DNA from: Clytia hemisphaerica
Lineage: Eukaryota > Cnidaria > Hydrozoa > Leptothecata > Clytiidae
Length of the DNA: 64,000 bases
NCBI GenBank assembly: GCA_902728285.1
Contig: CACVBU010000558.1
Coordinates: 188,561 to 252,560 of the forward strand
Direction: 5' to 3'
Positions 13,280 through 24,439 of this stretch are shown one piece after another. The translations under genes were made by a program, and so were the position numbers. Under the pieces are notes generated by a model. That model was not told the origin of the DNA and did not search any database. It saw nothing but the letters and a program-made list of their open reading frames with translations. Position 1 is the stretch's first letter. Every line of letters begins with the position of its first letter.

Positions 13280-13673
13280 TACACGCTTTTTTTATATAGA
13301 TTATATATATTTTATATATATTTTTATAAGAATGGTGTAAATAAATTTCATCATAGATATTCTTAACTTTTTTGGAAAAATCATCCTAAAATATTCTTAC
13401 AGCATTCTTCAGTTAGGATCCTAATTCAGACTAGATTTGATATTTAGTACATGTGTCTTAAGCATAAAATGGCATTTTTGTGAAATAAGTGAGCCTTACT
13501 TGGCGTCTTGGGGGGTAATTGAAAATTTATAATCGAAAGTGCTCTGAAAATGGCATTCTTAGCTTGAGTAGCAAAATTCCATGATGGTGATATTCTCAGC
13601 ATTGCTCTTAATCTTTTGGCCATTTTCATCATTGACATTCTTATAAAGTGTATTCTTACAAAAAAAGCGTGTA
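13280..13673. mobile_element. TACACGC-ended MITE, long variant
   Basis: Ends are TACACGCTTTTTTTATA and the complement-like AAAAAAAGCGTGTA, with TA at each edge. The interior differs from the short copies (TATTCTTA-type repeats), so this is a second subfamily, sharing its termini with the copy at 29163. Confidence 0.6.
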
Positions 13674-13812
13674 TCTTATTAGAAAAATTTTTGGAAGGCG
13701 CTAATATGACTTTTTCATCAATCTTACATATTATGTGGCTGATTTATTATTTCATGGCGATTTTCATTCTTTGTGAGGTCTACCAGACCCCATAGTTTTA
13801 AGACCATCGTCT

Positions 13813-13910
13813 CCCAGCTGATACACAACGTTGTTTTAACGTTCAAATAACGTTATTTGGGCGTTATGAATGTCAAATGGACGTTGTTTTGACGTTGTGC
13901 AACGGCTGGG
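13813..13910. mobile_element. Palindromic AACGTT MITE, copy 3
   Basis: A 98-bp near-palindrome starting CCCAGCTGATACACAACG and ending GTGCAACGGCTGGG. AACGTT and ACGTT motifs recur through both arms. Same family as 2095, 6665 and 34782. Confidence 0.75.
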
Positions 13911-14160
13911 CTACTTCAACGTCTGGAAGTAAGCGAATTCCCGAGACTACCCTGGTCTTTAACCTTCATCTTAAACAAAATGGATAAGATCTGGCCTCAC
14001 AGTGAGAATTAAAAAATCCAGATTTTAAGAGAGACTCCTAAAGTTCGAAACAAACTTGGGTCACAAAAACCTCATGAAACGCAATCCTCGTCAATCTTAT
14101 TTACTTGGCTAATATTTTACCAGTAGGTAAATTTTGAGTAAATGGAATGTTTTCTATCTA

Positions 14161-14374
14161 TCATGTTTTTTATAAGAACATATAAAATTTAATAAGCCTT
14201 TGGATGTTCTTAACATGTTCTTATTTTCACCATTTTGTGAGTATTTTTTGTCCATTTTCCTAACAAAATAGATGTTTTAGAGTCCTTGACTTAAAATGTT
14301 CTTAACTTGTTCTTAATTGTTTGGCCATCGAAGCATTATGTTCTCATATATTTTTTTCTCATAAAAAACGTGTC
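14161..14374. mobile_element. TACAC-ended MITE, copy 4
   Basis: Runs from CATGTTTTTTATAAGAACA to CATAAAAAACGTGTCA. It is in the opposite orientation to the copies at 2826 and 8081: the GGATGTTCTTAACATG segment comes first and the GGCCATCGAAGCATTATG segment last. Confidence 0.65.
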
Positions 14375-14950
14375 ATACTTGAAAACTTTCTGGTCACTTG
14401 TTTTATTATTTCACAAGGTGAAATTTTGTAAAGTTTTATTGAGTCAATTCCAGTTCTCTGCATTAAGATTTCGTTCGACATCATTGTCTTCATGATCTTG
14501 TGGACGCCACAGCCTTCACATATTTTACCGTGGTTGATTTTCAATATGATGTGTTGTAAATTTTCTGGATAAATCAAGCTCTTTTTTTAAAGTTACACTT
14601 AGTTTGAAAGCTGAGTTTTGGTTCTTTTTTGTGTAAATTTTTCAATGGACAACTCAATTTGACTGATTTTAAAAGACAGGGATATATCAACCATAAAACA
14701 AAACTGACCAACACTTTCAACTTTAGTATATCAGATCAAAATGTGATGAATCTAGCAAAAAAAACCCAAAAAGTGAAACTAAATTTAGTGACAATGGATT
14801 GAATTTATTGTAATACAATTCCATTGTTTTCGAAAAAGCGTAGCGAAATAAAGTAGGCGGGTAAACACGATTATCCAATCCCAGAAAACCGGTGAATTTA
14901 ATAGCATTACGTGACCTCCATGGTAGGAAACCCTACCAATAATCAAATCC

Positions 14951-15558
14951 CACCAGGGGGGTACTACCCACAGATATCTGTAAAGCCCGAAGGGCTAGAT
15001 TTGCGGCTTTTATCGAAAAGTGAAGCCTAGGTTTGGAAGGATTTCCTACCAAAGTCACGTGACTAAAATATGCAATTTCACCGGTTTGAGAGATGTGAAA
15101 TAGCGTTTTTGATCTCGCGCTCCGAAAACAATTAAAATGCTAGATCCTATCCATCGGCACGAAATTTAAAAAGTCAAATTTTTGCTTCACTTTTTTTTGC
15201 TGGAGAAAGCTTAAAGTTGCCTATCTAGCTCTTCGGGCTTAGATATCTGTGGTACTACCACTACCAACCGACAAGAGTATTCCACTGAAGTTCAAAAGAT
15301 TGACCCTACGTGAGACTGGTTTTTTGAAAAAATTGTGAAAAAGGTGATCCTGAAAGGGACTTAAAATCCAAAATTTTCTCAAAACCTTCCAATTTTTTCC
15401 AAAATTCTCTTCAAAATTTGCCCAAAATAGAATCCTACGAGGGATTGATTTTTCTACTTTCCTGTTTTAGCGACCCACCAGGAACTCATAGTGAAAGAAT
15501 ACCCTGACCTTCGGAAACTCCCCGTTCCCTTTTTGTCCGAGTGCCCCTCCCCTGAGAA
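14951..15558. mobile_element. hAT-like MITE interrupted by a second hAT-like MITE
   Basis: The outer element begins AGGGGGGTACTACC, resumes after 15251 and continues to a C-rich end GAGTGCCCCTCCCC near 15558. Its interior (ACCCTACGTGAGACTGG, CCCTGACC) matches the cleanly bounded copy at 53624-53924. A different element sits inside it at 14969-15251. Confidence 0.6.
14969..15251. mobile_element. Nested hAT-like MITE, CACAGATATCT ends
   Basis: A 283-bp insertion with inverted ends CACAGATATCT followed by AAGCCCGAAGGGC-like sequence on both sides. A perfect 8-bp target duplication GTACTACC lies at 14961-14968 and 15252-15259, and that target is part of the outer element. The AAGCCCGAAGGGCTAGA block links it to the elements at 18826, 44089 and 55639. 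Confidence 0.8.
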
Positions 15559-16554
15559 AAATTTCACTCATCTTACAAGGTGTTCTATCTATTTAGGATT
15601 TACAATTTCAAAACATTTTGAAATTCTACCATTATGGAAAATGCCTTGAGGTGAGAAAAGTACGGTTTTTCATTCCTAATCCAAAAATTCGATGTGGACG
15701 CAAATTTTCGGTCAACCCTAAATTCCCCTGGACTAAATTTAATGACTCTTTGCTTCGATTTTGTGACGATTGAAATGTTACTGTTATCAAAAACACCAAC
15801 ACAACACAAACATAAAGAGAAGGGTGACTTAATATTTGTTCAAACATTGTAACAAAAACAAAAGAAAAAAACGTCTCTGAAGTGGTCACTAAAAAGAATG
15901 GATGGATATCTCTCAAGAGATTTATTCATGTTATGGTGGGTTTAGTTCAGCTTTATGACAGCTCCTTAATCAAAAAGTCCCTTGATGACATTTGGGTTGG
16001 TTGGGTAATGGATTGTTCATCAAAAGTTATGATTTTTTTTGCAAAAAGCTCTTTTGAGAAACTGTCTTGAGTTGTCTTTGACAAGATGAAATATTTTCCA
16101 GTTTTACATATTTAAATATGTTTGGAATATGTTTGATTATTTTATATAATTTTAATATAAAGTTATCTAATGCAATAGCGTAATTTTCTGAAGTAAATTA
16201 CATATACGTAGTAAAGTTAAAGTGTGGTTATCAAGGCTGTAGAGTTTATTTCTATTTTGATGTTTCTAATCTACCTAGAAGTTGGTAAACCTAGAGTCGA
16301 CAAATTTTTAGCTGACATGCACCTCATGAATTGAGCGAGTTCGCATTCATTGAATGCCAATTTTCGGTCGACTAGAAGCATCAATTTCCAAGGCCAAGAA
16401 AAGTAGCAATTATCTAATAGGAAATTCTGAAACTATGTCAAACATATTTTGTTAGTTGTTTAGTATAGTTGGTCTTTTGCTGCATGTAATTTTATGAATT
16501 CTACTCGTTTTAAATTTTTCCTATTTTTTCATACATTTTAGAGAAATACTAAAT
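15559..16554. other. Upstream region of the EGF-mucin gene
   Basis: No gene recognised. This is the 5' flank of the gene starting at 16555 and must hold its promoter or an untranslated exon; a TTTATATAATTTTAATATAAAG run near 16140 is AT-rich but I cannot assign a TATA box. A 94-codon minus-strand frame (15916-15632) has a hydrophobic start but no further support. Confidence 0.4.
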
Positions 16555-19500
16555 ATGAGCAGAAATCTTGCACCACTGGTATTCGTCCTTTTAGGATTTT
16601 TATCCCTGGCTTCATCAAGGATGTTTATCGGTGGTAAGTAGAAAAAATGATTTTAATCTCTATCATTGTCACACCCCCGCCCCCTCCCCCCCGTGTCCAA
16701 GACCTCCGCACCACTGGAAAATTTGGCAAAAATTTTATACCCGGTGCGAAAAGTTCCCTAAGATTCCAAACCCACTGGGAAATAAACACTATTCAAAATT
16801 GAATTTAGAAAATTAGACACCTAAAATAGTATCCCCACTGGATTTTTCGAGAGAACAATATAATTTCTATCCCCATTGGGCTTTTCAATAGAAAACTCAA
16901 GGAGTTTCACTGGGACTGTAAGAGAAGAATGCATTACCATTTATGTGGAAAGTAAACTTTTCAATTTTGGGGTTTTGTATACCTTATCGGTAGAAAATTT
17001 GTCGGTCAAAAATATTGCCGGTAAAAAATATTCGTCGGTAAAAAATTTCATCACTTGGCAAAAATTTCGTCACTTTTTGCCAACGAATATTTTTGACCGA
17101 CGAATTTCTTTTCCTTTATTGTTCTAAATTTCCCCTGCTGTACAGCATTTTTCTGTACTAAAGAGCTCTAAAATGAAACAATATGTTCTATTCAATCCTT
17201 CCAAAGGTAAAACGGACGATTTTACGAAAAGAGTACTTTTAATTTTGACAATTTCGTCGGTCAAAAATATTCGTCGGTCAAAAATTTCATCACCAAGCGA
17301 TTTTTCGTCACTTTTTGCCGACGAATTTTCTACCGATAAGGTATTTTGTCTCATATGATCTGGCCTACGTGCCGCGCTTAAGGGTGGGGTTTTTCAGCAT
17401 CCCAAAATGCACTGTAAGGGTGTGTTTCTGTGAGATTGCACTGCAAGGGTCGAATTTTAAAACAAATTCAAAATAATTGATAAAAAGAAAGGTTTTTACT
17501 TCTCGTTTGTTTGAAAAAGTTTCTATTGCCTGATAATTACACCTGACAAGAATAATTTTTCTTTGAAACTGAAAATTTCCCAAGCTTCTTTTTTCACGCA
17601 GATTTACAGCTGAAAAATATAGTGCACTATAAGGGTTGGATAAATCAAGAGAAAATGCACTGAAAGGGTACCTTTTCAGCCAAATTGAACTGCACTGTAA
17701 GGGTACGATTTTGAAAAGCAGATTTTGCGCGGCACATACCGTCGTTTCGAAATCGAGTGCCCCCTCCCTGGGACAAATCGTCATACCAAAATCGAAAGTC
17801 CATTATCATGATTTTAGGCAGTATTTTAAAGGGAAAGTCCTAAATTAATCAATAATCTTTTTCTTTGGGGAAAACATGGGAGGTTATGAACATCAAAGCA
17901 GGATTAACATAATTAACGGGAGAATCTTTTATTATGAGTGCTTTTCAAGGATTAGTTTTTGAAACCATTACAGAAAAAGAGAAAATCTAGTCAACCAATT
18001 ACACTCGTTTCGTAGCTAAACCTTCTAAGCCAATGAATGGCCCTAAAAACTAATCTGAAATATTAATTTTTTAACTGAGTCCCACATATATCCCGTGCAA
18101 TGCAGTTTCTGCTCGGATATCAAAGGGATTTGAAATTGTTTGAAAGATTTAGAATGCCTGCTGAAGCCACTGAAACAGAAAGTAATTCTAGGATTCATTA
18201 GACATTGGCTATGCTCCCTTTATCGCGGTTGAAAGCTTTCAGCAAATTTGGATACTGAATTGAAAGGACTAAACATCGGTGGTGATGGAAAGTGTGTCAT
18301 TTTTCCCATCGTTTACAGTCGGAAAAGATGTTTTAAATTTTTGCTTAATGTCCAGTCAGGGTGACAGTTCAGTGTAGCTAACGAATTGCGATAAGATTAT
18401 AGGGTTATTGTTGGCCATTGTTCCCAAAACAGGTCGTTTTTTGACCAGTTTCTATAGTGGGGTAACCTCTCTACCTGATCACGGGAGTTTCATACATCTC
18501 TTAATTGAAAATTGATCTCGAAGCTAAGTGTTAGTGCCGAAAAGGCTCTACCTAACAACAAAATATTTTCCGTGAGTCATAAATGTCTTCAAAGAAAACT
18601 ACTTGACAAATTCTTTCATAAAAATGTCACTTCCGTGCCTATAAACTCTTGAAAAGTTTATATGCAGTCATTAAGTGAAAAGGCCAGCCAAATACCGACG
18701 AGGGGTACTTAACTGCGGTATTTCGATATAGTGTTCTTTTATAAATACTTTACTACTGAATCACAAAAAGTCTTTGCCTTTCCCATTTAGTATTACATCA
18801 CAATTATGTGAAATTAAGGCGTCGCTGACACCATTACGTACCGAAGGGGCTAGAGGTAAATCGTTAACCTTTATCAATCAAGAAAAAGTGAAGCCTTAAG
18901 ATTTACACCGTATTTAGAATAAAAGTGACTGAATCTAGCCCCGGAAGGGGGGGGGTACTAGGGTTGCGAGCTAACGGGTGGTGCCGCCCGACTTTCGAGC
19001 TTTGGACCCTTACCGGGACTAAAAAGGAGAAAAAAAAGGAAAATTTTGGGAATTTTACGACCCTTAGCGGGACAAATTTGACCAATTTTGATCTTTCAGG
19101 GGGTAAAAAGTTTTTTCAAAATCTAGCGATAGGTTTTAGTTTTACTCTCAGTTATGCGTTTATTTGAAAACCACGCGGGTCACGAGTTTTGGATGGCAAT
19201 AAAGTGGCTTCATTTCCCATCCAGGAGTTTCAAGTCCTCAAAAACTTCGGGGCTTTAAAGTCAATGGTTGACACATCTTTAAATATTTTTACCAAGAAAA
19301 ACCGTTTATTCAAAAGTATTTGGTAAAGTAAAACGGCTTATCTATGATATTTTTGGTGTTACCAAAGTCAAATACCTCTCTACACTTTTCAAAAATCGTT
19401 TAACTTTTTCTCCAGAAACTTCTCAATCTAATACTCAAGAGTAAACAATAATCTCTTTTTGCAAAGGATAACTTCAACTGTAAACTTGGGTTTTTGGCTT

Positions 19501-22500
19501 ATAAAAGGTGTAGTGTAGTGTCAAGATAAATAAAAAATGTTCATAGCGCTTTCCGGCAACCTGTCAAACGGCCGACTAAATCATAACTTGCTAATACTTC
19601 CGACGGGATAAAGTGAATTTACATAAACACTTTTTGACAAGACACTCCCTTATGAAACATTCACAAAACAAACAAAAATAAAAGCGTATAAATGTTTTTC
19701 TTAGGTTAAGCTAACGTACAAACCTTTTTGAGCTTGTCGACCAATGCTTTGGCAGACCTAACCAAATATTTAGCTCTACCTTAAACAGAGCCCTTTTTTT
19801 TCTAAGTTATTAAATGACTGTCTTTTTCACAAAATCTTTTCCATTCAGGAAACCCCTTGTATTTTCTATTGTTATCTGATATTCCGATGGCGGCCGCCCA
19901 CGCTAAAGTTCTAAAGGAGCGGGCCAAATTCTCATAAGAGAGGAATGATAGTCGGCCTTTGATGTGCCTCATCCCCAGTCGGGCTCAACTACTCTTGCGC
20001 GTGAAGGTAGAAATATTTCGGTTGGACCCGCCAATCCCCGAAAACGAGGCCTGGGACAACAGACCTCTCGCTGCAAAATCCTTGACGCGGTCTTGCAAAA
20101 TTCCGTACTTTAAACCTAAAGCGACCTTCAGAGCTTTGGCGTGTCGGATGAAGATTTCTGCATCTGGGTGCCAGATAACTTCTACTGAGCCTAAGATTCT
20201 CTTACTGGATGAAATTATAGATAGACAGATCATAGATCGAATCATATGGATATACTGTATGCCTTTCGAGGATGGGTTCTACCTACGTGGGAACCACTTT
20301 GTTCTAGACCAATCTTGTATTTGTATCCGAGCGTCCGAGATTAGGGTCACATACCACTGCTGGAACCTCACTAAGTAATGATACACCCCTGTCTCGCAGT
20401 CCCGGTGGAACATTTTTCCTCAATCATTATGAAAATCCCTATTTAAATCCAAATGCGGATAACAATTCTTTTGTTCCAAGGTTAAAAAATCCAGTGGGGA
20501 TGATTTTGAGTGCAATTTTCAAACATTGAATTTCGAATGGGGATGAAATCAAAGTAAATTTCCCAGTGGGGCTGGGGTCCCCAGCGCGTCTATGACACAG
20601 GGGTGTAATGATATTTTTCTGACTTTGATAGCTCATCTTATTGATAACATTCCAAAACTGAAAAAAGTGAATGCAAATATCTAAAAATATGTTTTCTTGC
20701 TCCAAATTTCTTTCAGATTGTTCGTACAAATTCTGTCACCAGAAATGCAATCAAATAGATGAAGAGATTATAGAATGTCAATGTTTCAAGGGATATGTCT
20801 TGGAAGCTGATGGACGAAAATGTGTTAAAGGTAGTTCTTGGCATATCAAGACAACATTGAGATTTCTGTAGACCCAAAAAGACACTTTTATGGGTAGTAA
20901 AAAACCAAAACTCTACAGTGTGTCCCAGAAAGCGGACAACTTTATATATGTATAAAATCCTCAAAATTCATCATCTTAACTGGCCTTGTGGTCTTAGAAT
21001 CATTAAAATAAGGAGATTTAAATACTATTAAGTACTGACAAGTATTATATAAAATATGAGGACTTTCGATATTAATGGGACACACTGTATTAGACCCTTC
21101 TCCACCGATTGCACTAAACTCAGCCTCACGCTTTCTTTTTATTTGAAATAGTTGAAAATGATTCAAGAATCAATCGTTAATAAGTACTTTGCTTATGTCA
21201 TTTAAACTGAATGTGACCTAAGATTCGGTATTGTTTCCTTCTAGGTGATGGTGATGTAAGTGATCCAACAACGATAGCAGAGTCATCAGGAGATGATATT
21301 GACGATGCTGAGCAAAAAGGATCTGGCAACAAAGAAACCACAACCAATAACTGTGATACTGAAGGTGGTTGTGGTGAAAATGAAGATGGTAATGAAGGCT
21401 CTGGTGAAGAAGAGCCTGATATTAAACCATCATCCAGTATCATACCAATGACCACAACATCAACAATCCATGAAGTAACACCTTCCATTGATGTCATCCC
21501 TGTATCAAGCAGTAGTACCAAAATTGTTCATTCGACACCTGTTAGAGCCTTGAAACCATCAACTTCGATTGTCCATCAAGAAACATCTTCAATCATCTCC
21601 TTACCTATGGTAACAACAGAGCAACCGATCTCTACAATTGCAACGGATGCAACAGAGACGACATACGAACCAAAGGTCACAACAGCGGTTAAATTAACAA
21701 CCGAATCTGAGACAACTGTCGCAACAACTGAAGAATCAGATAATGGAATTATAGGAGACAAAGACTCGACAACAGAAACATTGACAACACAAGCAACGAC
21801 AGAAGATACAACACCTTCAACGGAGCAACCTCAAACGACAAGAGCTGTCGATCTCACAGGTCGTGTATCATCTACAGTTGCACCAGTTGAAACAACAGTC
21901 GAAACAACAGAATCAACTGACGATAGTGTTGTTGTTATCAGTACAGAATCGACAACAGAAGTTCCTCAGCAGTCAACAAAAGAATCGACAACAGAGGCAA
22001 TATCTACAATAGAGCAATCAACGCTCCCTCCCATTGGCGACAAGAAAACAACATCAGCAACACCTCAAACAACAGAAGATACCGATTCTAAAATCATCGT
22101 CACAGAAGCAAAAACAACAACAACAACAGTTATGACAAGTTCAGAGCAACCAAAAACAGATCCAAAAATCGCTGTTGTGCCAGTCGTCTACAATACAACA
22201 ACGCTCAAACCTGCAGCATTCACAACAGAACGCACGACATCTAAAGAAACCGTCAAACCGATCGTAACTGATTCAGGGACACAAACAACTAAAGAACCAG
22301 TTACAACAGAACAGATCGATATCGCTGATAAAGACCGATCTACAGCTCAAAAGTCCACAGCAACAGTCGCTGCAACAACATCGACCACTGTACAACCTGA
22401 TAAAACAAAAGAAAAGGTACCTTTTGTTGCTACAACCTTGCAACCGGAAACAACAGAAAACATCAAAACAACGATCTCAGTTCAAACTACCATACAACCT

Positions 22501-23046
22501 CCGGTTATCATGACAGAAGAAAATGCAAAGAAATCAACTGAATCTTCGGAAATTATAACAAAAACAACTGAAAACATTATAATTACAAACAAAAACATGA
22601 AAACTACTTCGAAAGCAACAAAAACATCTGCCACCGATAAACCATTGATAAATACATCAACAAAGTCGAAATCTACAAGAGAACCATTAAAATCTACACG
22701 CCGCCCATCGAAATCTACAACATTGAAGCCAGAAGTAACAACAGATAAAATCAAGAAATTGACAACAACGAAAAACACCATAAAAACAACAAAAGCAACA
22801 ATAGCTCATACTACAATAGACAATGACATTAAAGATGTCTATTTCACTCAGACAGACTCTCCAACGTTAAATGAAATAGACAATGATAATGAAATTATTA
22901 TTCTAAGACCTACAGAGGAAGTCGAAAACACTGTCCGAGATCAACCCGTGGTTGGCAAGAAGGGCAACAGTAGTAGTACCATTAGAATGGATTGGACTTG
23001 TCTACTTTTAACATGTTTTTTAATGCTCAGGTTTATGGTAAACTGA
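16555..23046 (+). CDS. Secreted EGF and Thr-rich mucin-like surface protein
   Basis: Three exons: 16555-16633, 20717-20830 and 21245-23046, all joined in phase 1 with GT-AG introns, giving 664 aa. Exon 1 encodes a signal peptide (residues 1-22, hydrophobic core LVFVLLGFLSLA). Exon 2 encodes one EGF-like module with six cysteines spaced C-x4-C-x3-C-x9-C-x-C-x12-C. Exon 3 opens with an acidic Gly/Asp/Glu stretch, then about 500 residues dominated by Thr with Ser, Pro and Glu, as in a heavily O-glycosylated stalk. The C-terminus is a hydrophobic run (CLLLTCFLML) with almost no tail, which fits a GPI-attachment signal better than a transmembrane segment. Start chosen because it gives the signal peptide; further upstream non-coding exons are possible. 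The ligand or role of the EGF module is unknown. Intron 1 (4.1 kb) is full of MITEs. Confidence 0.85.
16730..16915. repeat. Fragment of the CCCAGTGGGG repeat family
   Basis: Contains CCCACTGGGAAATAAAC, TATCCCCACTGGATTTTT and TATCCCCATTGGGC, phrases shared with 49078-49763. It lies in intron 1 of the EGF-mucin gene. Ends not defined. Confidence 0.5.
16979..17346. mobile_element. MITE with TATCGGTAGAAAATT ends and GTCGGTCAAAAATATT subrepeats
   Basis: Inverted ends ATACCTTATCGGTAGAAAATT and its complement at the right edge; TTTTGT occurs on both outer sides. Both arms carry multiple copies of CGTCGGTCAAAAATATT-like motifs, so the element can fold on itself. It lies in intron 1 of the EGF-mucin gene. 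No ORF of substance. Confidence 0.65.
17357..17772. mobile_element. hAT-like MITE, CTTACAGTGCA family, reverse copy
   Basis: Carries GCACTGTAAGGGT repeatedly and ends with ATCGAGTGCCCCCTCCCTGGG, the complement of the GGGGGGGCACTC end seen at 3231. The left end has lost its G-run. Located in intron 1 of the EGF-mucin gene. Confidence 0.55.
18826..19262. mobile_element. CGAAGGGGCTAGAG-ended MITE with a GC-rich insertion
   Basis: The left end (CGAAGGGGCTAGAGG then AAGAAAAAGTGAAGCCTTAAG) and right end (GGCTTCATTTCCCATCCAGG to CTTCGGGGCTTTAAAGTCAATGG) match the elements at 44089 and 55639. Between about 18931 and 19130 is a GC-richer stretch starting CCCCGGAAGGGGGGGGG, probably a further insertion of the poly-G type. 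Target duplications not resolved. Confidence 0.5.
19850..20380. other. GC-richer block of unknown origin in an intron
   Basis: Within intron 1 of the EGF-mucin gene the composition shifts abruptly: CpG-bearing, less AT-rich, with overlapping open frames on both strands (139 codons on +, 86 codons on -). Neither translation is recognised. It may be a fragment of a retroelement or of another gene carried in by transposition. Confidence 0.35.
20384..20605. mobile_element. hAT-like MITE, CACCCCTGT ends
   Basis: A 222-bp element with inverted ends CACCCCTGT / ACAGGGGTG and a perfect 8-bp duplication TAATGATA (20376-20383 and 20606-20613). It is the best-bounded member of the CCCAGTGGGG family. 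It lies just 111 bp upstream of exon 2 of the EGF-mucin gene. Confidence 0.8.
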
Positions 23047-23185
23047 AATTTATAGCGTTGTTATAATTGTGGTGTTTTTGAGATGAGAGATCGTAATTGA
23101 TACTCATGGTGTTAAATTCAACATCAGTGAACGCTGGTGAAAACAGGTTCATCCTTGTTAGCAATTCTGTATTGAAGACATTTTC

Positions 23186-23191
23186 AATAAA
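23186..23191 (+). promoter_or_regulatory. Poly(A) signal AATAAA of the EGF-mucin gene
   Basis: Canonical AATAAA 140 bp after the stop codon at 23046, at a plausible distance and in the right orientation. Confidence 0.5.
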
Positions 23192-24177
23192 ATGTGATAA
23201 AATGGATATAAGAGCTACGGTGAAAGCTTTTTTAGACTACCAAAAGTTTTCATTGTAGAGTTACGATTTTTTAAGCTTAAAATTTAAATTTACTGATTGT
23301 CTCATCGGTTCGCCTTTTTCTGTTATGAATCTATCCACTCGGTTGGTTTTTCTGTATGATAATATTTAGCAAATATAATCAACTGCTTAATTTCAAACCC
23401 TATACGTAGAATAGTTCTCCTCTAAGAAAATTTCCATATTTTGTCAAGGTTTGTCAACAGTGGACGGGTCTATGGGTAGATAGCCAAGATGCCTGACATG
23501 TCTGACTTAAGATGAAATTCTCCAAACCTTGTTACTGTTCAGTAGAAATATTGATAAATTTATTTTCGTGTTTTAAATTACTTATTATAAATATAAATTA
23601 TATAAATTAAACTTACATGAGTTGTTCAATATACTCTTTTTATATGCTTTGAATCCACTTAAAGGACAGACAGAACTAAACAGAACAGAACCCGGTGAAA
23701 ATATCCAAAAAATTCACTCTAATCGATTAAAAACAAGGAGCGAGGGGAAACAAAGATGAAAATGAAGAAGAAAAAAATGAAGATCTTTGTAGAAAAGTGC
23801 TATAACTTTCATTTTCACTGGAGAGATTCTTTGATCTTAGGAGGACATCACTGTGAAGAAATTTCACTAAAATATTTATTCAATTTAAAGTTATTATACA
23901 AAGTCAATAAGTGATTGACCCCAAAAAACAGCAAAAAAAAAAACAGAAAACAGCGTTTTTAGACGCCAACCAGCTTTTAAACTTTGTTTGAGATCTTTTG
24001 ACTGAATGATTATTTTTAAGAATTTTTTTCACAGTGCTGACGTTCGATGTGAAGAGATTTACGGCAAGATAAAAACGTTGCAGAGAAAGGCTTTAGACAT
24101 GTACGACTATGATATAAATAGATAATATAATATGTCATTGACCGAATTGCCATCAAAAATTTTGAACAGAATTAATA

Positions 24178-24380
24178 AGGTTTTCTTTTTAAATAAAAGT
24201 GATATCGTTTGCTTACTCATCAATTTTAATTTACAAGCTTTTTCACATTGGATTGACACGGATGTGGAGCAAGATTGGTCAGAAAGTGGAAAAAAAAAAT
24301 ATTTTTTTGTTCTTATCAGCGCAAAATAACAATAGGCAGACACTGCCCTAATATGAAACGGGAAGACTTATGTAAAAATA
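24178..24380 (+). repeat. Interspersed repeat R1, copy 2
   Basis: Nearly identical to 7288-7510 over most of its length, missing a short internal segment near its right end. It sits just beyond the 3' end of the split minus-strand gene (stop at 24440). Confidence 0.7.
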
Positions 24381-24439
24381 AAATCTTCAATACATTCCGA
24401 TCCCTATTCAGCACCAGTTGAAAATTGATGCTGTGAATT

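Noticed and set aside
22482..22781. A 99-codon minus-strand frame inside the mucin exon
   Set aside because: Thr codons (ACA/ACT) on the plus strand create Val/Phe-rich open frames on the other strand. An artefact of composition.
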